Source: Ulvibacterium sp.
GTDB taxonomy: Bacteria; Bacteroidota; Bacteroidia; Flavobacteriales; Flavobacteriaceae
Direction: 5' to 3'
NCBI RefSeq assembly: GCF_028285715.1
Contig: NZ_JANQOO010000028.1
Coordinates: 1 to 64,000 of the forward strand
DNA length: 64,000 nucleotides
The position numbers and the translations under genes are program-made. Positions within the stretch are counted from its first letter, which is position 1; each line of letters opens with the position of its first letter. The notes beneath the pieces were generated by a model. That model was not told where the DNA came from and did not search any database. It was given only the letters and a program-made list of their open reading frames with translations. Shown here one piece after another: positions 16,395-25,621 of the stretch.

Positions 16395-19300
16395 CTAAGC
16401 GGTTTTAATGATAAATAAGTAGTCCCCTGAATGTATTTCCTTGCCCTCTTCTGTACAAACATCGGTTACTTTGCCGCTAGCGGTACTTAAGATATTCATT
16501 TCCATTTTCATGCTTTCCAATATAGCAATGGGCTGTTCAAGTTCAATGGTGTCGCCTTCTTTTACTAATAGTTTCCATACAACCGCGGAAAACGGGGATG
16601 AAATACCCTCTGAACCTTCTGGGATTTCTATGCTGGCTGAGTCTTCGGCCATGTTTTCCTCTTGGCTAAAGGTTAGCTTGCCCGAGCGTATCCATTCTTC
16701 CTTTTCCATTTCAAAGGCTTCCTTTTGTCTGCGTTGAAATGATTCAATGCTTGCTTGGTTTTCGCTGAGGAACTTTTTGTAATCGGAAAGGCTAAAAGTA
16801 GTCTCTTCTATCTTTAGTGGATATCTACCTTGTGGAAAATCCCTGCGGATTTGTAACAGTTCTTCGGCCGATACTAAATAGAACTTTATTTGATCAAAGA
16901 AACGAAGTAGGAAGGGTTTTTCATTCGTAAAATGAATTCCTTTTGGGTAGGTGTTCCACATTTGCAGGGTTCTGCCGAACAACTGATACCCTCCAGGGCC
17001 TTCCATGCCATAAATGCAAAGATATGCGCCCCCTATCCCAACGGCATTTTCTGGGGTCCAGGTTCTGGCAGGATTATACTTTGTGGTCACAAGGCGTTTT
17101 CTTGGATCTAGAGGGGTCGCAATTGGGGCTCCTAGATATACGTCGCCCAAACCTATGACCAGATAGTTGGCACCCAAGATAGTATCCTGCACTTCTTGTA
17201 TGGAACCAAGGCCGTTGATTCTGCGAATAAACTCAATATTGTCCGGGGACCAGGGCGCATCGGAACGGACAGTGGTATGGTACTTTTCCATAGCCAGTTT
17301 GGCCTGGGGGTCGTTCCAGCTTAAGGGTAGATGTACAATTCTAGAGGGCACCGAAATATCCCTGCTATGTTCTAGTCCGGTAAGAATTTGTGCTGTTTTT
17401 TCCAGTAATACGCTACGATCCAAGAGATTGGCATCAAAATGAATTTGTAAGGAGCGTACCCCGGGAGTCAAATCAATGACACCTTTTAGGCCTTCATTGC
17501 GAAAGGCCTCAAAAATCTTGTGGATAATCAATCTCAACTCCAGATTTAACTCAAGGGCCCCGATTTCTATCAACAGGTTGTCATCTCCGGACTGACGTAC
17601 GATAACTTGATTTTCCTTATAAAAAAACTGGTCCAGGATAGGTGTCGCGTCTTTCAAATGGATACCTGCGCTTTGTGGTATTTTTTTTCCTAGGTTCTTT
17701 ATAAAAAGTTCTTCCGCCTTCTCTTTTGCCAAGGCCTGCTCGTACGAAACGAGGTTAAATCTGATTTTGGATTTGGATGATAGCTGTCCTACTTTCCACA
17801 AGTCCGCCTTTATGATGGTAAAGGGGCAAACAAACCCGCCCAAGCTTGGGCCATCAGGCCCTAATATTATGGGTGTATCACCTGTAAAATCTATGGTGCC
17901 AACGGCATAGGCATTGTCATGGATATTGGAGGGGTGTAGACCAGCTTCCCCTCCGTCGTCCCTTGTCCACTCAGGGGAAGGTCCTAACAATCTTACACCG
18001 GTACGGGAGGAATTAAAATGGATGCTCCATTCGGCATCAAGGAACTTCTGAAGATACGCTTCCGTAAAAAAATCGGGTGCCCCATGGGGACCATACATAA
18101 GGTCTAGGGTAATGTCCTCGGGAATCTTAGGAAAAACTAATCGGGATGCCATAGCCTGGCCATGATATTCGTTGAGGTGTATTACATCCCCTACCTTTAA
18201 AACTCTTCCATTATGACCTCCCATAACGCCCAAGGAAAACGTAGACTTGCTTCCCAAATATTCTGAAACGTCCAATCCACCGCCAAATAGAAGGTAACTT
18301 CGTTGGCCAGCATCCGTAATTTTTCCAAGAGACAGTATATCACCCTTTTGAGCTGTATAAACGGTATAATTTAAGATGGTCTTATCCCCTAAGGTGGCTC
18401 CAATTCGGGCTCCTGTTATGGTAAAAGTAGTGGTTCTTCTAAATTGTATACGCGGTCCCACAAGAGTAATCTCCAATCCGGCAGTATTTTCAGGATTGCC
18501 AAGAAGCACATTTCCGATCCTAAATGAGCGATTATCCATAGGCCCCGATGGAGGGATGCCGACCATCCAATAGCCGAGTCTTCCCGGATAGTCCTGAATG
18601 GTAGTGAAAGTTCCTCCGTCCAAAATATCCAAGGCATTGCTCCGGTATTGAAAATCGTCCAGGAATTTGGTGGATATTCTACCTGAAGCGAACTCTTCAC
18701 TTTGGGCGATACTCGTAAGGAATTCCAGATTGGTCTCAACACCTTCCACCTTGGATGAGGCTAAAACTGCTGCGGCTCTCTTCACACACTCTTCCCGGTT
18801 TTTTGCCTTAATGATTATTTTGGCCAGCAACGGGTCGAAGAATGGGGAAACTTCAGACCCTTCTCGGACCCAACCGTCGATTCGTGCCGTTTCAGGAAAA
18901 CCTATTTTGGTTATTTTCCCGGTAGCTGGCATGTAGTTTTTGTAGGGGTCTTCGGCGTATAATCTAAACTGCATTGCAGCCCCAGTGGGAGATAGGTTTT
19001 CCGGAAACACAAAACGGCCTTCCTGTAACAGTATCATGGCCTCTACGATATCTATACCGAATACTTCCTCGGTAATCGTATGTTCAACTTGTAAACGCGT
19101 ATTTACCTCCAGAAAATAAAATTGCAGATCGAACTCATCGTATAAAAATTCGATAGTACCGGCACTTCTATACTTTATAAGCTTCATTAGGTTTTTGGCA
19201 CCTTGGTACAGCTTTTCCCTTATTTCATTTGGTATGTTCGGTGCGGGGGTCTCCTCTATAATTTTTTGGGAACGCCTCTGAATAGAGCAGTCCCTATCCC

Positions 19301-19970
19301 CCAAGACAAGGCCGCCGCCTTCGCCATCCCCAAAAATTTGCACTTCTACATGTCTTGCCTTGACCAAGAATTTTTCTAGGAATACCCCTCCATTGGAAAA
19401 GTTCTTTTGGGCAAGGGATATGGTGGAATGGAATGCCTCTTTCAATGTTTGGAGCGAGTAGCATATGTGCATGCCAATGCCGCCTCCCCCTCCAGTACTT
19501 TTTAAAATAACGGGAAAGCCTAGTCTTTTGGCTGCGATTTCCGCTTCGGTCAATGAAGAAAGCAAGGGCGTACCTTTAAGAATGGGCAAATCGCTTTTAA
19601 GAGCTATTTTTCGAGCCTCGTGTTTTAGTCCAAAAGCCTGGATTTGATCTGAGGTGGGGCCAATAAAGGTCACACCTATTTTTTCCAGGGAGTTGGCAAA
19701 AACAGTATTTTCACTGAGTAGTCCGTAGCCCGGATGCACCCCATCGATACGGTATTTTTGCACAACCTCCAATATCCGCTCAATGTTCAGGTAGGTTTCG
19801 GAAACCGTTCCGGAACCTATAAAATGGGCTTCATCAGCCTCAAGCATGTGGGCGGTATTTGTGTCTGCCTCATTATAAATAGCCACAGCCACTTTCCCCA
19901 TTTTTTTTAGGGTACCGATTATACGTACAGCTATTTCCCCACGGTTAGCAATAAGAATTCTCTGCATCAT
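16395..19970 (-). CDS. biotin-dependent carboxylase, probable guanidine carboxylase (annotated family: urea carboxylase)
   Basis: A 1191-residue protein. Biotin carboxylase domain 1-445 (ATP-grasp GGGGGIGMH, QRRSQKIIEE), carboxyltransferase subdomain of the KipA/AHS2 type about 455-755, KipI/AHS1 type about 785-1005, and biotinyl domain about 1115-1191 with the biotinylated lysine K1155 (ESMKMEM). In the carboxyltransferase site the motif is YAVGTIDFTGD with Asp694. Fungal urea carboxylases, as I recall, have Asn at this position and the bacterial enzymes shown to carboxylate guanidine have Asp. Together with the two DUF1989 genes just upstream, this favours guanidine as substrate. A second Met at residue 2 is an equally good start. 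Confidence 0.9.
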   Translation of the reverse strand: MMQRILIANRGEIAVRIIGTLKKMGKVAVAIYNEADTNTAHMLEADEAHFIGSGTVSETYLNIERILEVVQKYRIDGVHPGYGLLSENTVFANSLEKIGVTFIGPTSDQIQAFGLKHEARKIALKSDLPILKGTPLLSSLTEAEIAAKRLGFPVILKSTGGGGGIGMHICYSLQTLKEAFHSTISLAQKNFSNGGVFLEKFLVKARHVEVQIFGDGEGGGLVLGDRDCSIQRRSQKIIEETPAPNIPNEIREKLYQGAKNLMKLIKYRSAGTIEFLYDEFDLQFYFLEVNTRLQVEHTITEEVFGIDIVEAMILLQEGRFVFPENLSPTGAAMQFRLYAEDPYKNYMPATGKITKIGFPETARIDGWVREGSEVSPFFDPLLAKIIIKAKNREECVKRAAAVLASSKVEGVETNLEFLTSIAQSEEFASGRISTKFLDDFQYRSNALDILDGGTFTTIQDYPGRLGYWMVGIPPSGPMDNRSFRIGNVLLGNPENTAGLEITLVGPRIQFRRTTTFTITGARIGATLGDKTILNYTVYTAQKGDILSLGKITDAGQRSYLLFGGGLDVSEYLGSKSTFSLGVMGGHNGRVLKVGDVIHLNEYHGQAMASRLVFPKIPEDITLDLMYGPHGAPDFFTEAYLQKFLDAEWSIHFNSSRTGVRLLGPSPEWTRDDGGEAGLHPSNIHDNAYAVGTIDFTGDTPIILGPDGPSLGGFVCPFTIIKADLWKVGQLSSKSKIRFNLVSYEQALAKEKAEELFIKNLGKKIPQSAGIHLKDATPILDQFFYKENQVIVRQSGDDNLLIEIGALELNLELRLIIHKIFEAFRNEGLKGVIDLTPGVRSLQIHFDANLLDRSVLLEKTAQILTGLEHSRDISVPSRIVHLPLSWNDPQAKLAMEKYHTTVRSDAPWSPDNIEFIRRINGLGSIQEVQDTILGANYLVIGLGDVYLGAPIATPLDPRKRLVTTKYNPARTWTPENAVGIGGAYLCIYGMEGPGGYQLFGRTLQMWNTYPKGIHFTNEKPFLLRFFDQIKFYLVSAEELLQIRRDFPQGRYPLKIEETTFSLSDYKKFLSENQASIESFQRRQKEAFEMEKEEWIRSGKLTFSQEENMAEDSASIEIPEGSEGISSPFSAVVWKLLVKEGDTIELEQPIAILESMKMEMNILSTASGKVTDVCTEEGKEIHSGDYLFIIKTA

Positions 19971-19977
19971 AGGTAAA

Positions 19978-20604
19978 TCAAGGCTCCGAGATAATAACTT
20001 CTATTGGTGTAGGATTGTAAGCGTTACAAGGATTGTTTAGCTGTGGACAATTACTTATTATACATAACACATCCATCTCGGCTTTTAATTGTACATATTT
20101 CCCAGGGGCCGAAATTCCATCTGAAAAAGTGGACTTCCCATCAGGGGATATGGGCACATTCATGAAGAAATTAATATTGCTGTTCAGATTGTTTTTGCCC
20201 AAGGAAACGTCGAATTCCCTTAATGCTGCCATAAAGTTATCCCTGCAATTATGCATGTGTCTTTTGTCCAAAGGATAACGCACCGAATTGCTTTCGGCGG
20301 CACAGGCACCACCAAGGGTGTCGTGCCGACCACAGGTATCTTCGGTTATTGTAAGAAGAACGTTGCCCAAATTGGAAATCAGTTCACTGCCTATGGTGAG
20401 GTAAACATTGTTTTGGTGTCTTATAGTGTCTTGTGCACTATAGCGCTCAAGGGTATCCTTGGCATTGTAGAACATGGTGTCCGCAGCTTGGTTGCCTTCA
20501 AGATCTACAATAGTGAAATTCTGTCCTTTTTTAATTACATGGGACCAGTAATCACCCGCTAAAATGACTTTTCTATATATGGATTGTGTAGTTGTTATAC
20601 TCAT
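19978..20604 (-). CDS. DUF1989 protein, probable carboxyguanidine deiminase subunit
   Basis: A 208-residue DUF1989 protein, traditionally called urea carboxylase-associated protein 2. Cys and His residues likely to bind metal are visible in [14 protein letters not shown] and near the C-terminus in [10 protein letters not shown]. In Pseudomonas, paired DUF1989 proteins (CgdA and CgdB) form a deiminase that turns carboxyguanidine into allophanate, the link between guanidine carboxylase and allophanate hydrolase. Both partners are here, 7 nt apart, and the carboxylase follows after 7 nt. Which partner is CgdA was not decided. Confidence 0.85.
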   Translation of the reverse strand: MSITTTQSIYRKVILAGDYWSHVIKKGQNFTIVDLEGNQAADTMFYNAKDTLERYSAQDTIRHQNNVYLTIGSELISNLGNVLLTITEDTCGRHDTLGGACAAESNSVRYPLDKRHMHNCRDNFMAALREFDVSLGKNNLNSNINFFMNVPISPDGKSTFSDGISAPGKYVQLKAEMDVLCIISNCPQLNNPCNAYNPTPIEVIISEP

Positions 20605-20611
20605 ATTTGAT

Positions 20612-21334
20612 TTATTTATGATAGTTTATGGTATTTATAAAGCCTCGTTTATTTTCTTCCCTAGAGCGGTAAACCGGATTTTCCTCAGGCGGGCACTCCG
20701 ATTTCCAAATGGAAATCTTGATGGTCTTGGGATCATATTCCGGCATGGGATTCAAGGGATGAGGACAGCTGTTCAGGACTACCAAGGTGTCCATCTCGGC
20801 CTGTAGGTCGATGTAGCTTCCGGCTGTATTCTTTTGGTCATAACTTAGGAAACCTTCGTTATCAATGTTGATTCGGGTGAAAAAATTCACCATGGAATGC
20901 ATATCATTAAGTCTCATGCCATATTTGGAAATTTCGGTTAGGAGGCTGGTGTGAGCGTCACGGTGATAGGCATTTCTATACTCTTGGTACTTTTTATCCC
21001 CGTATTTTTTCAAATTGGTCTCTGGCGTACTGCAAGCAGTTATCGTATCATGCCATCCGTAAGTATCCTCGATTATCGACACCAGAATACGACCCATGTC
21101 AGAGTAAAGGGCATGCCCTTTGGTCAAATATGAAGTGTATTGGGCCTTTAAGGTATCTGCCATATTATAGCGTTCATGAAAATTTTCCCGATTGTAAAAT
21201 AATGCAGATACGTTGGCCCCGCCATCGAGGTCCGTAATCCTAATGCTAGTACCTCGCTTTAGGATATGACTAAAATTCCAACCGCCTGGAATAGTTTCTT
21301 CAAACAGTAAAGATTCCTCATTAAAATTATTCAT
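20612..21334 (-). CDS. DUF1989 protein, probable carboxyguanidine deiminase second subunit
   Basis: A 240-residue DUF1989 protein, urea carboxylase-associated protein 1 in older annotation, clearly related to its neighbour ([14 protein letters not shown] versus [26 protein letters not shown] versus [10 protein letters not shown]). It is slightly longer, with a charged C-terminal tail. It probably forms a heteromer with the 19978-20604 product and deiminates carboxyguanidine to allophanate and ammonia. It lies 5 nt after the NikR-like regulator gene. Confidence 0.85.
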   Translation of the reverse strand: MNNFNEESLLFEETIPGGWNFSHILKRGTSIRITDLDGGANVSALFYNRENFHERYNMADTLKAQYTSYLTKGHALYSDMGRILVSIIEDTYGWHDTITACSTPETNLKKYGDKKYQEYRNAYHRDAHTSLLTEISKYGMRLNDMHSMVNFFTRINIDNEGFLSYDQKNTAGSYIDLQAEMDTLVVLNSCPHPLNPMPEYDPKTIKISIWKSECPPEENPVYRSREENKRGFINTINYHK

Positions 21335-21339
21335 AAGTG

Positions 21340-21774
21340 TTAGGGTTTTTTAGGTTCTACAGGAGGGAGAATGGAACTGGTAAGTGCCAGTTTTCCTACT
21401 TCTACTCCCTTGATGGTTATGAAATTCTGCTTAATCAGAAAAAGCTTTTTAACATGGCCTTGTACAACCAGTATTTCCATAACATACCCATCCTCTAGTA
21501 AAACCCTATTGCTACTAATAATTTCATTGATGTTCTCTCGTTGAATAGTTGCGACGGTCTCGTGAATTTCCCGTTGGGACTCTCTATAGAAAAGGGTGAG
21601 GGAACCGGCCATAACCATATTGCCTTTATGGGATTGCATTTCGTCGTAGGCCTTTTGTATTAGATGGCTAATTACTTGCGACCTTTTTTTCCATTTGCCG
21701 CTTTTCATCAGTTTTTCCAACTGCCGAAATACTTTGTCCTGGATGGAAATGGTGATTCTTTCTACTCCTTTCAT
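21340..21774 (-). CDS. NikR-fold ribbon-helix-helix regulator without nickel ligands
   Basis: From ATG 21774 the protein has 144 residues. It has an N-terminal ribbon-helix-helix (ERITISIQDKVFRQLEKLM, KKRSQVISHLI) and a C-terminal ACT-like domain that aligns over about 50 residues without gaps to E. coli NikR. At the four nickel positions it has Arg, Arg, Leu and Val instead of His76, His87, His89 and Cys95. The frame is open to 21999, but the 75 extra residues look like nothing, and a good TATATTTG promoter box lies at 21826-21833, inside that extension. It is the first gene of the guanidine/allophanate operon and probably its autoregulated repressor (inference). Confidence 0.75.
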   Translation of the reverse strand: MKGVERITISIQDKVFRQLEKLMKSGKWKKRSQVISHLIQKAYDEMQSHKGNMVMAGSLTLFYRESQREIHETVATIQRENINEIISSNRVLLEDGYVMEILVVQGHVKKLFLIKQNFITIKGVEVGKLALTSSILPPVEPKKP

Positions 21775-21825
21775 GAATGCGTTTTTTGTCTCTAGAAAGT
21801 AAGACTTTGCTATCAGTCCAAGAAT

Positions 21826-21851
21826 CAAATATAGTGGTTTGGGCAAAACAA
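21826..21851 (-). promoter_or_regulatory. candidate Bacteroidota promoter of the guanidine/allophanate operon
   Basis: On the minus strand a perfect TAnnTTTG box (TATATTTG, 21833-21826) is preceded after 15 nt by TTG (21851-21849), close to the -33/-7 consensus of this phylum though with a short spacer. Transcription would start about 45 nt before ATG 21774. A second weaker pair (TTG, 17 nt, TACTTTC) lies nearer the gene. Confidence 0.35.
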
Positions 21852-22202
21852 TGGTGCCATATACAGTCTCTTTCTTTGTCCAAGATTTGTGAGGTAATGC
21901 AACGGGCCAGAATTTTTTCAAAACATCGACAAAGGCACGCATGAATCCATAGTAATGGGAATCAACTATAGAAATCCGATAACAGTGTTGGTGCAACATT
22001 TATTTTAAAGGTTAAATGAATCTTTATACATGATAATTTGTACGAACATACGCTCTAAATCTTTTGAAAAAACGACCGTTAATGACAAAGTCTTCATTGA
22101 AATAAAAATGTTAATATTGTTAAATTGATAAAAAAAACATTCCTAAACAATCAATTTGTTATTTATTTTAAAATCAAAACCTTTTTTTATTAAAAATTCC
22201 AT

Positions 22203-22261
22203 ATGTTCGACAATAAAAGTATGAAAAATATTGGAAAAAGTAATACTTTTATCTCGAACAT
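22203..22261. repeat. long interrupted inverted repeat in the nikR-like/susC intergenic region
   Basis: Left arm 22203-22222 (ATGTTCGA, two unpaired bases, ATAAAAGTAT) and right arm 22243-22261 (ATACTTTTAT, one unpaired base, TCGAACAT) are complementary over 18 pairs around a 20-nt A-rich centre. It lies 218-276 nt before the susC-like start and about 430 nt before the regulator gene. It could be an operator for a dimeric regulator or an RNA hairpin. The rest of 22000-22478 is AT-rich; it holds a smaller palindrome CTATTA-TAT-TAATAG near 22368-22382 and AATGGCCATT at about 22388, and no gene was found. Confidence 0.6.
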
Positions 22262-22478
22262 CGGAGGAAATTAAAAATCTAAGGATCTTTTTTGGAACGA
22301 GTTTATTTGAAATCCGAGTTTAATTTTTCTGATTTGAAGCTGCGCTGGCTATCCCTTTTTCAGCATGCTATTATATTAATAGCTGATAATGGCCATTAGT
22401 GTTGGAAACAAGGTGATAGCTTTATAAAGAGCTGCAGTTTGTTCGCAATGAAAGAATAACTAACTAAAACTGAATTTT

Positions 22479-25400
22479 ATGAAACGACTAAAAATCCCTT
22501 TTCTCAAGAAGGCTTTTGAAGATCAGTTTTTGCGAACTGTTTGGGCAACAATCTTAATGTTGCTTTATGTACATCTTTCCAATGCGCAGCTAAGTGGAAA
22601 GGTGATGGACAAGGATAGTGGAATACCTCTTGTAGGTGCTACTGTATCCTTAGAAGGTAATACGTATTACGGAGTAACTGATTTTGATGGAAATTATATA
22701 ATATCTGATATTCCCGATGGAACCTATTCTGCAATATGCAGTTTTATAGGGTACAAGAATCTTACTTTGGAAATTGAGATTTCGGGATCTGCTACCTTGA
22801 ATTTCGATTTGGAAGTAGACCTTTTGCAGATGGACGAGGTAGTGGTAACCGGGGTGGCTTCCAAGACATCCAAGGCCGTTGCCGGTATTGCGGTGCAACG
22901 GATTAATGCCGATGAGTTGGTGGACAAGTCCGCATATAATGGGGTCGATGACCTACTGTCCGGTAAAATCGCTGGGGTCTCACTTCAAAAATCAGGAGGC
23001 GGTTTTGGTTCAGGTACCCGTTTTGTGGTGCGTTCTGGTGGTGGTATAAATGGTAATGGGCAACCCCTTATTTTTATCGATGGCGTACGAATGGATAATT
23101 CCACTTCGGCCGGTGCTGGTGGTGGTGCGCCAGGTGTAGACCCGAGAGGTTCAGGTGGAATATCTTCCTTAGTGGGCTTAAATCCAGAGGATATAGCCAA
23201 CGTGGAGGTCATTAAGGGCCCCGCTGGTTCGGCGACCTACGGTACCGGAGCGGCCAACGGAGTTATCTTGATTACGACCAAAAGAGGAAACGCTTCAGGA
23301 TGGGAAGTGAATTATAGAGGTACCTTGGGATTTCATGAGGTCGGAAATACATTGGATGATGATTCATATGTTAGTAACGAGTTTTTAAGGGACAATGTAT
23401 TTAGGACGGGAGCAATTTTTAAGAATAGTGTTAACGTTTCTGCGGGTAACGAGATTTTTCGTTCTTTCTTCTCTTTGGATAGGAACCAAGAAGACGGAAT
23501 GACCCCTGATAATGAGATGAGGCAAACCAGTACCCGATTAAATTTTGACTTTACCCCATCCAATAAAATCAATTTAAAATCAAGCGCACAGTACAGTAGT
23601 ACTGACATCTTATTGCCGCAAAGAGGTCGGGGTGATGGAGAATTCGGATATTTAAGTTTTAACCCTGCTAATTATGATCCGGAATTTGACCCGATTAGGC
23701 CCGCTTTTTTCAGAACCTCATCGGATGATAATAATGTATCGAATTTTGTCGCTTCGCTTCAGGGAAAATATAGCCCATTTGCGGATAGTGATGGTTTATT
23801 ATCTGGCTTATCGGCTAATTTTACCGTGGGTGTGACCGATAGGCGGGAGAATAGTGTTTATGTGCAAAGGCGCACCTCTGAGGCCATAGAAGGGTTGGAA
23901 GTTCCTGGAGAGATTTGGGTTTCCAATGAGAAGTCTACCGACTTCACTTTTACGAACAACTTGGCGTTTAATTATAGTTTTGGCAAATTTTCCGGGTCAG
24001 CTCAAGTCGGATCCCAGATTTTTAGTGAGCGAAGCCGCAGAAGTCTAGTAGTCGGCCAAGATCTATTGTCCGGCTTTGCTACCTTGAATTCCGCTGCGAC
24101 TATATTTCCCCCAACCGAGAATGGTTTTCATGCAAAATCTGCAGGTATTTTTGCTTCCAACGAGTTGTCATTTGACGAAAAGTTTTTTACAACACTTATG
24201 ATTCGAAGAGATTATTCAAGTGTTTTGGGTAATCTGGCACCTAGCATTACCTACCCAGCTGCGAGTTTTGTGGTTAGATGGGACAAGTTCGATTTTACAC
24301 CGGATTTCTTTTCATTCCTCAAAACAAGATTTGCTTACGGAGAATCGGGTACACTGCCTAATCTAACAGCTGGTATACCTTTTCTGTATTCCCCCGGTGC
24401 ATCTCAATATGGGGTAGGTTTAAATTTGTCTTCCGTGGGTAATCCTTTATTGGAACCTGAAAGGTCAAAACAATTTGAAGTAGGTTTGGAAGCAGAGGTA
24501 GGGAACTTTGGTTTAGAGCTTACATACTATAATAATAAGGCTACCAAGTCTTTAGTGCCTAGACCCGAAGTACCCTCATCCGGGCTATATGAATACCCTT
24601 CATTTGTTAATGTAGGTAGTGTTCAAGGATCGGGGGTTGAATTATCTTTGAACGCAAGTTTTGCAGGAAAGGCGCTAGGAGGATGGAGAGCCAGTTTCAC
24701 CTTTTTAGGAGCATACCAAGAAAATGAGGTTACGGATTTAGGTTTTGATGGACAAATACAAGGTGGGCCTGGAGGAGGAACCCAAGTATTTAGAACTGGA
24801 TTGCCTAGAGGAGCCTATGTAAACAATGTAACCATTGGTGCTTTATTCTCGGATGGTACAAATGTTCAGAATATTGATTATCTGCCTAATTTTGGAGAGG
24901 TAGTTCCGGCAGGAGAGCTATACGATTTTGTTAATAGTGACGGCCCTGTATTTATTGGGGTCAACAATCCGGAGTATATTACCAGTTTAGCGACAAACAT
25001 AAGTATTGGTAACTTCAATTTCTATGCTTTGTTGGAAGCCAAGACAGGTTTTGTAGTCTATAACGAGCAGACCATAGACCAGATATTTTTCGGTCTGGAT
25101 ACCGATTTTTTTAATGGACTCGGCACCAATTATCCTGAATTCAATAGGCTATACCAAAAATTGGGATATGGCGATTTCAATACAGGGGAGGCCGTCTTAA
25201 CACCTGGTACCCAAGCTTATATTGATGCTGCGGATCAATTTGCCTCCATGTCACCCTTTAACGATGCCAATGGTATACAAAAAGGTAATTTCCTTAAGTT
25301 GAGGGAAGTAAGCCTAAGCTATGATTTTAGGGATTTAATTAGCAATTCCAAGCTTATCAAAGGGCTCACCTTGGGTATAGCCGCTTCAAATGTATATACA

Positions 25401-25598
25401 TGGTTGTCCAGAAAGGCCAGTAGGCATACTGTACAGACCTTGGATGGACAAAACATAGAACGGTGGATATCCGGATATTCCGGAACGGATCCAGAGTCGA
25501 ATGCCGGGGCTTTTACCAGTAACCCTTCGACTGGAGTTCAATCGGGCCAGTTACCCCCCAGTAGAACCTTAACAACATTCCTATCGGTTAAATTCTAA
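22479..25598 (+). CDS. SusC/RagA-family TonB-dependent outer-membrane transporter
   Basis: A 1039-residue outer-membrane receptor. Signal peptide to about residue 37, carboxypeptidase-regulatory-like beta-sandwich about 38-112 (GKVMDKDSGIPLVGATVSLE), a TonB-box-like DEVVVTG, plug domain (about 125-245) with the SusC signatures LSGKIAGVSLQ, FIDGVRMDNS and ITTKRG, then the beta-barrel ending in an aromatic C-terminus (TTFLSVKF). It imports large or bulky ligands with its SusD partner, 23 nt downstream. No glycoside hydrolase, sulfatase or polysaccharide lyase is nearby, so the ligand need not be a glycan; it may be a peptide or other nitrogenous compound. Confidence 0.95.
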   Translation: MKRLKIPFLKKAFEDQFLRTVWATILMLLYVHLSNAQLSGKVMDKDSGIPLVGATVSLEGNTYYGVTDFDGNYIISDIPDGTYSAICSFIGYKNLTLEIEISGSATLNFDLEVDLLQMDEVVVTGVASKTSKAVAGIAVQRINADELVDKSAYNGVDDLLSGKIAGVSLQKSGGGFGSGTRFVVRSGGGINGNGQPLIFIDGVRMDNSTSAGAGGGAPGVDPRGSGGISSLVGLNPEDIANVEVIKGPAGSATYGTGAANGVILITTKRGNASGWEVNYRGTLGFHEVGNTLDDDSYVSNEFLRDNVFRTGAIFKNSVNVSAGNEIFRSFFSLDRNQEDGMTPDNEMRQTSTRLNFDFTPSNKINLKSSAQYSSTDILLPQRGRGDGEFGYLSFNPANYDPEFDPIRPAFFRTSSDDNNVSNFVASLQGKYSPFADSDGLLSGLSANFTVGVTDRRENSVYVQRRTSEAIEGLEVPGEIWVSNEKSTDFTFTNNLAFNYSFGKFSGSAQVGSQIFSERSRRSLVVGQDLLSGFATLNSAATIFPPTENGFHAKSAGIFASNELSFDEKFFTTLMIRRDYSSVLGNLAPSITYPAASFVVRWDKFDFTPDFFSFLKTRFAYGESGTLPNLTAGIPFLYSPGASQYGVGLNLSSVGNPLLEPERSKQFEVGLEAEVGNFGLELTYYNNKATKSLVPRPEVPSSGLYEYPSFVNVGSVQGSGVELSLNASFAGKALGGWRASFTFLGAYQENEVTDLGFDGQIQGGPGGGTQVFRTGLPRGAYVNNVTIGALFSDGTNVQNIDYLPNFGEVVPAGELYDFVNSDGPVFIGVNNPEYITSLATNISIGNFNFYALLEAKTGFVVYNEQTIDQIFFGLDTDFFNGLGTNYPEFNRLYQKLGYGDFNTGEAVLTPGTQAYIDAADQFASMSPFNDANGIQKGNFLKLREVSLSYDFRDLISNSKLIKGLTLGIAASNVYTWLSRKASRHTVQTLDGQNIERWISGYSGTDPESNAGAFTSNPSTGVQSGQLPPSRTLTTFLSVKF

Positions 25599-25621
25599 CA
25601 TAATTGTCAAAAATAAAAATC

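Noticed and set aside
21775-21999. N-terminal 75-residue extension of the NikR-like protein
   Set aside because: Does not resemble any part of the family, and a good promoter box lies inside it. The start at 21774 gives the normal NikR length.
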